DNA of 57,760 nucleotides from an uncultured Saprospiraceae bacterium. GTDB taxonomy: Bacteria; Bacteroidota; Bacteroidia; Chitinophagales; Saprospiraceae. The translations under genes and the position numbers were made by a program. The stretch is from positions 1-57,760 of the forward strand of contig CALGLU010000011.1 of the NCBI GenBank assembly GCA_937959275.1. Direction: 5' to 3'. The notes under the pieces are model-generated. The model made no database searches. It was not told where the DNA came from and saw only the letters and a list, made by a program, of their open reading frames with translations. This document shows positions 9,468 to 18,658 of the stretch, one piece after another (position 1 is the first letter of the stretch; each line of letters starts with the position of its first letter).

Positions 9468-10984
9468 TCTTGTAGTTTTATACGGGCACCTAGTCGGATA
9501 TTGACTTGATGCTCTGCTTGTACAGTGATTGATTCGGTACGTCCTTCTGGTTGAGTCAGTCCTATATATGCTCTGATAAAACCGGATGGTTCTATTTTTC
9601 TAAGTTTATCGTCCAGTAAGGTTTCTGCAACTAAGAATTCAGAAGGTTCTATCACTGTTCCGTCTGCTGCCAATGTCGCAGCAGGAATTTGAATCGGTGC
9701 TGCAAAAAGAGAATCAATGATATTATATGCCTGGCCAACAAAATGAATTTGAAATGTGACACCTACTGGAAGACCATTGTCGATACCAAGATTAAATGTC
9801 AATGCAGAGGCTTCAGAGATGACCAAACTATCTATTGGATAATCATCAAATAATACATAATCCTCAACTGTACCAGCGACAGGTAAGATTAACTCTGAAC
9901 GAATATCAAGTCTCCCATCATCTCGGATAAATCCTATTGTCTCCTGATCATTGTTAGGGAAGGCGATCGCGTCAATATCAAAAGAAACAGCTTCTGTTTG
10001 TTCTGTGAGTACATCTAATATGTTAGAGTTGGTTTTATTTAATTCTATTGTCGTTTGTTTAGAAAGACCGACTTCATTCAATTCAGGATAGTCAAATAGG
10101 ATTGTCCCAGGAAAAAAGAGTGGACTTGTTAACGGCAACAACTCGTTAGCTCGAGTGACAACACCAAGGTTATTTATACGTGGCTCAATAGGTAATCCAA
10201 TTGAATTGTCAACCACGATCAATAAGCGGGGATCATCAAAGTTAACTTGCCCGCTAATGTAATTTCTAAATGTATTAAAAGGAATCTCACCAGAAGGTAT
10301 GTCGAATACTTGACGCCCAAATGAGCCTTCTAAATAGGAAAATATTAAAAAATCAATTCTTGCAGTCAGAGAAGATAATTCAACTCGATTGTCTGCAGCG
10401 TTTCTTGCATCGTAAATTACTTCAATTTGATCAAAGCCAGATTGCAATTCTATACCTGTGAGGTCGATAAAGTCTGACTGAATGTCTAGACCAGATGAAT
10501 TGACTGGGATGTCAAGTGTATAACTGAATTCTTGACCATCCCTTAAAAATTTAGGAATCCGAATCGTAATACTGTAGCTATCCGAATCAGGAGATGTCAC
10601 TTTAAAGGAGAGGCTATTATTTTTGAAGATCGCACGCTCCCCACGAAAGCCAGCTAAAAAATTAAAGTTCAATACGGATATTGAGTCAGGTATAGGTACA
10701 TCAGCTAGGATTGGAAAAGGCAGTAATATCTCATCCGCAGAAATAGAAAGGGCGTCGCTATTATAGATCAGCTCAAGTGTGCCATTGGGTTGAATAGCAA
10801 ATCGTACCTGTTCGTCAGTCACCTCCAAAATCTCCATCAGTGTTGCTTTGGAATTGATGATAGGAATAGCATATTCTGCTTGATGAGGCGCTAAATCAGC
10901 ATCAGGTAAATCGAATAAATCGCCACAAGACGAGATAAGCACAAGTATTGAAAGACTAATGGTAAATTTATACATCATGATCAC
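9464..10984 (-). CDS. large surface lipoprotein, unknown function
   Basis: A 506-residue predicted lipoprotein with signal and lipobox ILVLISSC (Cys at about residue 20). The mature part is a series of beta-rich segments (for example SVLNFNFLAGFRGERAIFKN and VTFQIHFVGQAYNIIDSL) with no enzymatic motif I recognise. It is co-transcribed with, and overlaps by 4 bp, the DUF5723 barrel gene, which suggests the two proteins work together at the outer membrane. No assigned function. Confidence 0.7.
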   Translation of the reverse strand: MIMMYKFTISLSILVLISSCGDLFDLPDADLAPHQAEYAIPIINSKATLMEILEVTDEQVRFAIQPNGTLELIYNSDALSISADEILLPFPILADVPIPDSISVLNFNFLAGFRGERAIFKNNSLSFKVTSPDSDSYSITIRIPKFLRDGQEFSYTLDIPVNSSGLDIQSDFIDLTGIELQSGFDQIEVIYDARNAADNRVELSSLTARIDFLIFSYLEGSFGRQVFDIPSGEIPFNTFRNYISGQVNFDDPRLLIVVDNSIGLPIEPRINNLGVVTRANELLPLTSPLFFPGTILFDYPELNEVGLSKQTTIELNKTNSNILDVLTEQTEAVSFDIDAIAFPNNDQETIGFIRDDGRLDIRSELILPVAGTVEDYVLFDDYPIDSLVISEASALTFNLGIDNGLPVGVTFQIHFVGQAYNIIDSLFAAPIQIPAATLAADGTVIEPSEFLVAETLLDDKLRKIEPSGFIRAYIGLTQPEGRTESITVQAEHQVNIRLGARIKLQE

Positions 10985-11078
10985 TGCTTACAAGCAACAT
11001 GTAATTAGACGAAGGGAAAGATTGTTAGATACCTATATTATAATACGATGTTCTACAAAGAACTATTTTAAATCATAC

Positions 11079-12497
11079 TTATAATTCAAATTCTTGTCCA
11101 GGGCCTGGAATTTCAACATCTGGATAGCCCGCTTCATGCAAATAGTCTTTGAATTTTAATTGCGTGGGGTGCTCGCCATGAACTAAAAACATTTTCTTTA
11201 GACTCGATTTCTGGTTAGAAATAAAGTCGACTATTTCTTTTCTGTCAGCGTGTGCTGAGAATGATTCCATGACCTCGATTTCAACATTGACTTGCTTGAC
11301 TTCTCCGAAGAGTTTTAATTCAGTGGCACCAGCGCGCAGGATTCCACCTGCAGTATCTGGGGCGCAATAGCCCACGATAAGAAATGTATTCTTCGGATCC
11401 TCAATCGTATTGAACATATGATGTTTGATGCGTCCAGCATTCATCATGCCTGATGCACTAATAATGACAGCTGGTTTTGTTGAGGCGTTTATGGCCTTTG
11501 ATTCTTCCACAGACTTGACATAAGTCAGAGAGTTAAATCCAAATGGATCTTTGTCGACAAGTAAATATTCACTCAAAGCCTCATCATAACATTCTGGATG
11601 CGCACCAAAAATTTGAGTTGCATTGACTGCTAGTGGACTATCGACATACACAGGTATTTTGGGAAGTTTACCTGCATTGTATAGCTGGTCCATCATGTAA
11701 ACGATCTCTTGGGTACGGCCGACACTAAAAGCAGGGATCAGTAGTTTACCTTGCTTTTCGATACACGTATGATGAAGGCATGATAAAAATTTATCCGTTT
11801 GAGCAGGCGGTAATTCATGTTCTTTACCTCCATAGGTAGATTCACAAATCAGATAATCCGCTTCGGGCATTTGAACTGGATCTCTTAGAATAGGTCTTTC
11901 ATTTCTACCAATATCACCTGTAAAACCGAGTCTTATTGTTTCCTCACCTTGTTTAATTTTCAGAGAAACGGAAGAGCTACCAAGAATATGTCCAGCATCT
12001 TTGAATTCCACCTCTACATCATTATGTACTCGAAACGGCGTGTCATAATTATATCCAATATATCTGGACATCACTTCAGGAATAACTTCGCTCGTATAGA
12101 GAGGCTCCCGAAGTGTATATTTTTTCGTTTTGTTTCGATTTTTTTTCTTTTTTAAAATCTTTTGATTGTAGTATTGGACATCTCTCTCTTGTATTTTAGC
12201 GCTGTCGAGGAGCATGATGGCGCACAAGCTACGAGTAGCATGGGTTGTATAGATGGCTCCTTTAAAACCATCCTTCACTAATTGTGGAATACGCCCACAG
12301 TGATCAATATGTGAATGAGATAAGATAAGACAATTGATTTCAGATGGTTCGAAGTGCCAAATGTTATTTCTTTCCCAGGCATCTTTCCCGCCTTGATTCA
12401 GACCACAATCCAGTAAGATTTTATATCCGTCATCCAAGGTGATTAGGTGAGCACTTCCTGTGACATGTCGCGCTGCTCCACAAAACTTAAGCTTCAT
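11079..12497 (-). CDS. beta-CASP metallo-beta-lactamase-fold RNA nuclease
   Basis: A 472-residue soluble protein of the CPSF73/YSH1-like beta-CASP family. The metal-binding motif is HSHIDHCGR (H61, H63, D65, H66), followed by AGHILGSSSV, FTGDIGR with the metal Asp, IPAFSVGRTQEI, IISASGMMNAGRIKHH and the final SFSAHADR His motif. Members act as endo/exoribonucleases or related phosphodiesterases. A lysine-rich insertion (LKKKKNRNKTKKY, about 133-146) is unusual and may help nucleic-acid binding. It is a single-gene unit separated from the upstream protease gene by a strong terminator. Confidence 0.9.
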   Translation of the reverse strand: MKLKFCGAARHVTGSAHLITLDDGYKILLDCGLNQGGKDAWERNNIWHFEPSEINCLILSHSHIDHCGRIPQLVKDGFKGAIYTTHATRSLCAIMLLDSAKIQERDVQYYNQKILKKKKNRNKTKKYTLREPLYTSEVIPEVMSRYIGYNYDTPFRVHNDVEVEFKDAGHILGSSSVSLKIKQGEETIRLGFTGDIGRNERPILRDPVQMPEADYLICESTYGGKEHELPPAQTDKFLSCLHHTCIEKQGKLLIPAFSVGRTQEIVYMMDQLYNAGKLPKIPVYVDSPLAVNATQIFGAHPECYDEALSEYLLVDKDPFGFNSLTYVKSVEESKAINASTKPAVIISASGMMNAGRIKHHMFNTIEDPKNTFLIVGYCAPDTAGGILRAGATELKLFGEVKQVNVEIEVMESFSAHADRKEIVDFISNQKSSLKKMFLVHGEHPTQLKFKDYLHEAGYPDVEIPGPGQEFEL

Positions 12498-12534
12498 ATG
12501 TATGATAATTAAGGTTGCAAAGATGCATTATATT

Positions 12535-12591
12535 ACTAAGAAAGAAAAAGGGTCTATTTTATTTTAAAATAGACCCTTTTTCTTTCTTAGT
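12535..12591 (-). terminator. perfect 27-bp-arm terminator
   Basis: A perfect inverted repeat, arms 12535-12561 and 12565-12591 with a 3-base loop, lies 12 bases past the stop of the metalloprotease gene. The arms include an A/T-rich base that supplies T-tracts in both directions around the core GGGTCTATTTTA. It is unusually long for an intrinsic terminator. Confidence 0.85.
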
Positions 12592-12602
12592 GTAAATTTT
12601 CT

Positions 12603-14213
12603 TTAAGATTGTATTATTAGTTGTCTTTGACGAATTGTTAATGTACCAAATATTAAAAACATAAATCCTAAACAAATCAATCCCCATTCTCCCATTGTTG
12701 GAATTCCCCTATCTGCAGGCACAACACAATTGGACAGAGTACAAGTCATCTCATAAGCTTGAATTTCAGCTGCTCCATTATTTGTAATAACAATTTGATA
12801 AGTCCCAGGATCTGGGAGACTAATGTTAAGGCTTTCTGCACTCCCAATTGCATTTGCAGATATACCTAAACTTCCAGTTGGCCCTATGATAGCTAAATCA
12901 AGATTGGCTTGGATATTCGGATCATACAAAGTACCAGGCGTACAACCTGACGGATTAGTAGCAGTAGGCATTTCTTGTGGTCCGGCTAAATATGCAGTTC
13001 CTATATTTGGATTTATTTCAATAGATATATCACATGTTGCAGCAACTGTGAATTCATATACATCTGTACCACCATTGTTTTCAACAGAAAGATTTGTAAA
13101 GGTTTGTGGTGTGCCAGTTCCAGTCTCAGCAGCTTTAGTTAGTGCATCAACCACTTCACAAAAGCTGTCTCCATATAAGGTTTGAGCACCCAAAATATCA
13201 TCTAATTGAGGACCACCTATAGGAGGTGTTATAGAAGCAAATGGCTCCATCAATTTTGATTGGTTGTCAAGAGGGCACGAATGACTCAAACCAAGTCCAT
13301 GGCCATGTTCATGAGCCACAACACTTCTAAATCGAATAGAATTATTAGCGTCAAAGGGACCAGAATTAGCATTTTCAAAAGTATAAAATAAATCAGGCAT
13401 GTCTATAAACATATCTCCACCTTGAACTAAACCTATTGGCCCTCCAATATTAAAAGGACCTGGTAAAAAATTATAAGCTAAAACTCCAGCATCACCATCA
13501 ATGGGTAAGCCGCTGATTCTAACATCTCCTCTAACACCATCTAACCCATCTGGCAAAAAGGGATAATCATTAAAGTTCATAGGAGCTCCATCATCACTTG
13601 GTTCGTACTCATATGTAATACTTGTTTTATCTTCCCATTCATCAAAGACATCTTGAAAAAGGTTGAACCAACAACTTTGTGTTAAATCACTTGTACTTAC
13701 ACATCCATAGATAAGGTCCAGCTCAGCAATAAGATTACTTGGTGCTACTGGCTCCATATTAAAGCCACCTACCATAGTCCCATCTGGTACTATACTCCAT
13801 GATAGTGTAAAACATGAACCTGCAGTCACAGCACCTGTTTTTGCAGTCTGTAACCAAGAACCGCCGTTTCCTACTTCAAATCTCCCATTAGATCCAATTA
13901 AATCTGGTGGGGAAAGACTTGTAAGAGGAAAGTCCCCTCGAGCACGAATAAAATCATAAATTTCTTGAATCCTCTGAGAAGTGGTATTTGGTGCCCAGCA
14001 CATTGAAAATCCATTTTCAGTGGTCGCTTTTTCTAGATTTTTGACTAATTGAGCTTTTAAATTTTGTTCAAACTCAGTTTTAAATTCAATTGAAAATTCA
14101 GTCTGTGTGGAACAGGTGGCTTCACAATTGTGTTGTAAGTTTGCAAATCCAGATATTGAAAAACTAAATAAAATTAAAACTATAAATAAGTTTTTTTCTT
14201 GCAGTATACCCAT
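12603..14213 (-). CDS. secreted matrixin-like metalloprotease with IPTM C-terminal anchor
   Basis: A 536-residue exported zinc protease. The signal peptide covers about 1-24. The catalytic domain (about 160-350) has the metzincin motif HEHGHGLGLSH at 301-311 and a following Met-turn candidate KLMEP. A PPC-like beta domain (about 365-490) ends with LPDPGTYQIVITNN. The C-terminus is IPTMGEWGL, then a hydrophobic helix and RQRQ. This layout (short motif, helix, basic tail) matches the sorting-signal architecture of the IPTL-CTERM type. It probably acts at the cell surface. The second protein with the same tail is encoded at 27419-30340. No sortase-like partner is in the window. Confidence 0.85.
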   Translation of the reverse strand: MGILQEKNLFIVLILFSFSISGFANLQHNCEATCSTQTEFSIEFKTEFEQNLKAQLVKNLEKATTENGFSMCWAPNTTSQRIQEIYDFIRARGDFPLTSLSPPDLIGSNGRFEVGNGGSWLQTAKTGAVTAGSCFTLSWSIVPDGTMVGGFNMEPVAPSNLIAELDLIYGCVSTSDLTQSCWFNLFQDVFDEWEDKTSITYEYEPSDDGAPMNFNDYPFLPDGLDGVRGDVRISGLPIDGDAGVLAYNFLPGPFNIGGPIGLVQGGDMFIDMPDLFYTFENANSGPFDANNSIRFRSVVAHEHGHGLGLSHSCPLDNQSKLMEPFASITPPIGGPQLDDILGAQTLYGDSFCEVVDALTKAAETGTGTPQTFTNLSVENNGGTDVYEFTVAATCDISIEINPNIGTAYLAGPQEMPTATNPSGCTPGTLYDPNIQANLDLAIIGPTGSLGISANAIGSAESLNISLPDPGTYQIVITNNGAAEIQAYEMTCTLSNCVVPADRGIPTMGEWGLICLGFMFLIFGTLTIRQRQLIIQS

Positions 14214-14351
14214 GAAAGGAATGTTAAAGGTTACATAATGTTAAAGTATAAATATAGATTTTAACATTATGTATTATGCAAGCTTTTTAATAATATTTCA
14301 CATAATTTTATCTGTCATATATAAGCAACTGATTAAGTATTTATTAACATT

Positions 14352-15491
14352 TCAATCATCCAACCGAAACGACCCATGCTCCAAATCAACCTCAATCCTT
14401 AACTTCGGATTCTGCCCCATCTTCCCAACATATCGATAGGTATGCCCTTCATCATCTATTTTCGAATAGTCTAAGTCTGGCCGAATCGTTGGCTTAGCAT
14501 GCGATCCCTCATAATCTAATGAAAAAGAGTGTGTTACTTCTAGATCCACATTGGAGTGAGCGCCCTCGATTTCGATACGAGTTGCTTGGTCTGATATCTC
14601 TTCTATATCAACTCCGCTATGTTGAAGATCAAAAACTCCTTCTTGTCCTAACCAATCAATTTCGATATCTCCAAAACTTGTTTCAAAATCGGCGTAGTCG
14701 ATTGAGCCAATTTCAAAATCTGAGTGGCCACTATCTGTTAACATTTTCCCGACTTTACCAATGTCGAAGTCAGAGTGTCGAGCGTCTAACTCTAGGATTT
14801 CAGCTGCATCTAGTTCAAGGTCAGAATGTGTAATCTCCACCTCTATCTCTCGGCCCATTCCCATTGTATAATCTGAGTGGTGACATTCGATTTGTAGGTT
14901 ATGTACATCACCCATTTTTATTTTGCCATGTTGAATACTAACTTCTGCATCAGCATTAATATTGGCAAAACGACCACTCCCATGCTTGAGTTCGATTTCT
15001 AAAGTATTATTCATTTCCGGTATGATGACATCGCCAAACATATGATCTATTTCTAACGCAACGGTAGATGGTAAAGTGACATCCATGTCTATTTGGAAAC
15101 TAACTGAATTGTTCCAACCGCCAAATATATTCGACCACCAACTTTTATTTTTGCCGCCATCAAAATCTATATCGGTCTCTACTAAAATAGATGATGGACT
15201 GTCGTCAAATAGTATTCGAATGGCTTCGAATATTTCATCAGCATCGTCTTGATTATTGGCATCTGTACTGATTGTCACATCAAAAATGGCCTTATTCCCT
15301 GTACCCTCTTTAATATTGATATTACCATGCTTTGTATCAAATTGAATCAAAGCATCTTTGTTGATATTGAAGGTCTTGGAAAAATTCAATTCATATTCCT
15401 TATCTCCTTTATCAAATGGAGCAGATATTGCCAATATTGGAAAGAGTAGTATAAGTACGACTTGGACTATTTTAGTATTCGACATTTTCAT
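14352..15491 (-). CDS. DUF4097-like beta-solenoid protein, putative adhesin
   Basis: About 380 residues, with a signal peptide (IVQVVLILLFPILAISA). The body shows a run of short beta-solenoid-like repeats built around H-S-D/H-G motifs (ARHSDFDIGKVGKM, SGHSDFEIGSIDY, LQHSGVDIEEI, GAHSNVDLEVTHS), typical of DUF4097 putative adhesins. Start sites at 15503, 15491 and 15485 are all in frame; the chosen one keeps a normal basic signal start. It overlaps the anti-sigma gene and is the last gene of a sigma/anti-sigma/adhesin operon, so it is probably the main target or effector of that regulator. Confidence 0.75.
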   Translation of the reverse strand: MKMSNTKIVQVVLILLFPILAISAPFDKGDKEYELNFSKTFNINKDALIQFDTKHGNINIKEGTGNKAIFDVTISTDANNQDDADEIFEAIRILFDDSPSSILVETDIDFDGGKNKSWWSNIFGGWNNSVSFQIDMDVTLPSTVALEIDHMFGDVIIPEMNNTLEIELKHGSGRFANINADAEVSIQHGKIKMGDVHNLQIECHHSDYTMGMGREIEVEITHSDLELDAAEILELDARHSDFDIGKVGKMLTDSGHSDFEIGSIDYADFETSFGDIEIDWLGQEGVFDLQHSGVDIEEISDQATRIEIEGAHSNVDLEVTHSFSLDYEGSHAKPTIRPDLDYSKIDDEGHTYRYVGKMGQNPKLRIEVDLEHGSFRLDD

Positions 15492-16014
15492 AATTATTCT
15501 CATTTAGAAAAGTATTCTTGTTTTGTAGTTTGTTAAGTACTACTTCCAGCACTTCTAATTTTGATTGATAATGATCTATCATGGCTTCTACGATCACTTT
15601 GTCATTCTTCACGCCACTATTTAATAATTCATCTTTTAATTCTGTGTAAACGGCATCCAATTGGCTCATGTCTGGCGCTACATACTGATCCACCCCCAAG
15701 GATTTGACTTCACTCAGCTTGACATTAATTTGATGTTGATAATGTTTTTCTGCCTCTAGATAATCTGGATGCGCTGCAAGTAGTTTGTCCTCAAGACTTG
15801 GCTTTGCCAGATACATACCCATGCCTAAGCCCACACCAATAAGGATAATAACACTAGCTGCAATGCTTAGGAAAAAGCGCAATGAATACAGCTTCGTTGA
15901 TGGAGGAGGATTCACTTCTTTCTCAATAGCGTCCCATAGTGATAATGGCACATCTTTCTCGTCAAAGGAATCCCTATTTTCTCTGATGTATTTTTCTAAT
16001 TTGTCCTCACTCAT
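15472..16014 (-). CDS. membrane anti-sigma factor
   Basis: A 180-residue protein. The cytoplasmic N-terminus (1-40) contains an SLWDAIEKEV helix, a single membrane helix spans about 46-68, and a helical extracytoplasmic part (75-180) follows. Its start overlaps the ECF sigma gene stop by 4 bp, the standard arrangement for a cognate anti-sigma factor. There is no zinc-binding HxxxCxxC motif, so it is not of the ZAS type. It would hold the sigma factor at the membrane until a signal is received. Confidence 0.8.
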   Translation of the reverse strand: MSEDKLEKYIRENRDSFDEKDVPLSLWDAIEKEVNPPPSTKLYSLRFFLSIAASVIILIGVGLGMGMYLAKPSLEDKLLAAHPDYLEAEKHYQHQINVKLSEVKSLGVDQYVAPDMSQLDAVYTELKDELLNSGVKNDKVIVEAMIDHYQSKLEVLEVVLNKLQNKNTFLNENNYENVEY

Positions 16015-16559
16015 GATTCTTTGATTGAATTTGATTGTTCAGCAATAATCCGTTTAATGTGCTGCTTTGCCCGGCTGTATTGCGATTTCGAATTGGCTTC
16101 TGATGTATTGAGAATAATCGCAATTTCTTTGTGATCGTAGCCTTCAAAAGCATATAGATTGAACACTGTACGATAACCGTCTGCCAAGGCATCCACTGCG
16201 TCTTTGATCATACTCACATCATAATTTGGTTCGATTACTTCTTCTTCTGTCACCTCTAGTCTATCGTTAATTTCTTCAAAATGAATTTTTCTTTTCTTTA
16301 TAAAATCTAGACACCCATTCACTACAATCCTCTTGATCCACGCTCCAGGTGTTGACTTAAACTCATACTGGTGAATGTTTTTAAACACTTTAACAAAAGC
16401 CAGCTGCAATGCATCTTCTGCATCCATCTCATTGCCCAGCATTCGGCAGCAGGTGTTAAACATCGCTTTCGAATACATACGATACAGCTTAAATTGTGCA
16501 CTTCGGTTTCCCGATTTACATTCTTCAATTAACTCCTTATGATAGTTGAGTTTTTCCAA
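16011..16559 (-). CDS. ECF RNA polymerase sigma factor
   Basis: A 182-residue sigma-70 family ECF factor. Region 2 (about 12-85) shows CCRMLGNEMDAEDALQLAFV and the -10 contact helix FKSTPGAWIKRIVVNGCLD. Region 4 (about 120-175) shows LADGYRTVFNLYAFEGYDH and the recognition helix NTSEANSKSQYSRAKQHI. It leads the operon with the anti-sigma and DUF4097 genes, and probably autoregulates it from the divergent spacer 16560-16658. Confidence 0.93.
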   Translation of the reverse strand: MEKLNYHKELIEECKSGNRSAQFKLYRMYSKAMFNTCCRMLGNEMDAEDALQLAFVKVFKNIHQYEFKSTPGAWIKRIVVNGCLDFIKKRKIHFEEINDRLEVTEEEVIEPNYDVSMIKDAVDALADGYRTVFNLYAFEGYDHKEIAIILNTSEANSKSQYSRAKQHIKRIIAEQSNSIKES

Positions 16560-16658
16560 TATGGTAGGTAGTTTCTGGACTAATGACTACCTAAATTTAG
16601 TTAAGTTGCACGGTACTCTAAATTTTTTCATCAATTCTGATAAAATCTATACCCTGCA

Positions 16659-17411
16659 ATGCTAGTATTTGATCAACTTGATAGACAAATTGACATCAGA
16701 ATGCCCATTAAAGCTGTGGTTTCGCTTGTTCCATCCCATACTGAGCTCCTTCTGGATCTTGGTCTTAAGGGCAAGTTAAAAGGCAGGACCAAGTTTTGTA
16801 TCCATCCGCAAGAGCTTGTCAAGTCGATTCCAATTGTGGGTGGTACAAAAACGATTCATTTTGATCGAATTGATCGTATTAAGCCTGATCTTATCATTTG
16901 CAATAAAGAAGAGAACAATAAAGATGATGTACTTAAGCTGGCTGAAAAATATCCGGTATGGGTGAGTGAGATAAAAACTCTTGAGGATTCAATTCAGATG
17001 GTCCAAGAAATGGCTATTCTTTTCAATACCCAATCACTTGCAGAACATATAATCAATCGATCTAGAGAAGCCATCCAGCATCTGAAACAAGCGAAATCTG
17101 TTCATGCTGCATATCTCATTTGGCGAAAGCCCTACATGGCTGTAGGATCAGATACATATATTCATCATATGATGTGTCAATTGGGTTTTCAGAACGTTTT
17201 TTCTAATAAAAGTCGATATCCTGAAGTTTCTATTGATGATTTGTTAGCAGCCAATCCAGACACTATTTTACTTTCTTCTGAGCCTTATCCATTCACAAAA
17301 GAGCATAAAAAAGAACTAGAAGCCGTGTTGCCGAACATGAAAATTCATCTAGTTGACGGCGAAGTTTTTTCTTGGTATGGGTCAAGAATGATTCATAAAC
17401 ATCGATTCTAA
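16659..17411 (+). CDS. BtuF-like helical-backbone binding protein, no signal peptide
   Basis: A 250-residue protein of the TroA/BtuF substrate-binding class. It shows the two-lobe pattern VVSLVPSHTELLLDLGL with GRTKFCIHP, then LIICNKEENN, then a long linking helix and a second lobe with DDLLAANPDTILLSSEPYPF. Family members bind cobalamin or iron complexes in the periplasm, but here no signal peptide or lipobox is visible in any usable start, so the protein appears cytoplasmic. It sits immediately upstream of the operon that encodes the B12-dependent methylmalonyl-CoA mutase, which supports a cobalamin-related role; that is inference. Confidence 0.75.
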   Translation: MLVFDQLDRQIDIRMPIKAVVSLVPSHTELLLDLGLKGKLKGRTKFCIHPQELVKSIPIVGGTKTIHFDRIDRIKPDLIICNKEENNKDDVLKLAEKYPVWVSEIKTLEDSIQMVQEMAILFNTQSLAEHIINRSREAIQHLKQAKSVHAAYLIWRKPYMAVGSDTYIHHMMCQLGFQNVFSNKSRYPEVSIDDLLAANPDTILLSSEPYPFTKEHKKELEAVLPNMKIHLVDGEVFSWYGSRMIHKHRF

Positions 17412-17477
17412 TTACTACGATTATTTGCTTCACCTCTTTTATTATAACTTTATCAATATTACTAATGATTTAACAAT

Positions 17478-18656
17478 ATGCAATCAGTATATATTTGTTC
17501 TGCTCTACGTACGCCTCTAGGAAGTTTTGGTGGATCTCTTGCCAATATGTCAGCTACAAAGTTGGGCTCTATTGCTATAAAAGCAGCACTGAGTAAAGCC
17601 AATATTTCACCCGAAGTCGTCGATGAAGTTTTTTTTGGAAATGTTTGCTCTGCCAACCTAGGCCAAGCTCCTGCCAGGCAAGCATCAATTTATGCGGGAA
17701 TACCAAACACTGTTCCTTGCACCACGATCAACAAAGTGTGTAGCTCTGGCGCTAAGTCTATCATGTTTGGTGCTCAATCTATTATGTTGGGGCATAGTGA
17801 TATCGTTGTCACTGGAGGTATGGAAAATATGTCTGCAGTGCCGTACTATATTCCAAAAGCGAGATTTGGATACAAATATGGAGATAGTGCGTTAATTGAT
17901 GGTTTGGCGAAAGATGGTCTGATTGACGCTTTTGACCAAGGAGTCATGGGTGCGTTTGGAGATGCGACGGCAAAAGAATTTGAGATCACTAGGGAACAGC
18001 AGGATGAGTATGCAATCAATTCATACAAGCGAGCTATTGCGGCCACTGAGAATGGAGAGTTTGCTGCCGAAATTATTCCAGTGGAAATCCCGCAGCGTAA
18101 AGGCGATCCGATTCTAATGACTGCTGATGAAGAACCAACGAAAGTAAAATTTGAGAAAATTCCGAAATTGAGAGCAGCCTTTTCAAAAGAGGGGACAGTC
18201 ACAGCAGCCAATGCTTCAAGCATCAATGATGGAGCAGCCGCGGTCATTTTAGCAAGCGAAGCAAAAGTCAAAGAATTGGGCTTAACACCAATTGCCAGAA
18301 TTGTATCATTTGGAGATGCCGCACACGAACCAGAATGGTTTACGACTGCGCCGACTAAAGCAACACCAGTAGCACTCAAACGAGCAGGCTATTCTTTAAA
18401 CGATATTGATTACTTTGAGGTGAATGAAGCTTTTAGTGTCGTGCCTCTTGCTTACAATAAGATTTTAGATGTAGATGCTGCCAAGGTAAATGTATTTGGA
18501 GGAGCTGTATCAATTGGCCATCCTTTAGGTTGCTCAGGTGCTCGAATAATAACCACTCTTTGTAATGTTTTGCATCAAAAAAATGCATCCAAAGGATTAG
18601 CTGCTATTTGTAATGGTGGCGGAGGTGCGTCTGCAATCGTTTTAGAAAAAGTATAA
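17478..18656 (+). CDS. acetyl-CoA C-acyltransferase (thiolase)
   Basis: A 392-residue thiolase that makes or cleaves acetoacyl-CoA. The nucleophile is C88 in NKVCSSGAKS. The NEAF motif (EVNEAFSVVPL) and the second catalytic set GHPLGCSGAR near the C-terminus are intact. Length is standard. It begins the acyl-CoA operon, 2 bp ahead of the enoyl-CoA hydratase. With the downstream genes it suits breakdown of branched or odd-chain acyl-CoA, giving acetyl-CoA plus propionyl-CoA. Confidence 0.93.
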   Translation: MQSVYICSALRTPLGSFGGSLANMSATKLGSIAIKAALSKANISPEVVDEVFFGNVCSANLGQAPARQASIYAGIPNTVPCTTINKVCSSGAKSIMFGAQSIMLGHSDIVVTGGMENMSAVPYYIPKARFGYKYGDSALIDGLAKDGLIDAFDQGVMGAFGDATAKEFEITREQQDEYAINSYKRAIAATENGEFAAEIIPVEIPQRKGDPILMTADEEPTKVKFEKIPKLRAAFSKEGTVTAANASSINDGAAAVILASEAKVKELGLTPIARIVSFGDAAHEPEWFTTAPTKATPVALKRAGYSLNDIDYFEVNEAFSVVPLAYNKILDVDAAKVNVFGGAVSIGHPLGCSGARIITTLCNVLHQKNASKGLAAICNGGGGASAIVLEKV

Positions 18657-18658
18657 AT

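Noticed and set aside
17846-18379. 177-codon open frame antisense to the thiolase gene
   Set aside because: It lies wholly within a well-conserved gene; its low-complexity Ala/Ser-rich translation is a reverse-strand shadow.
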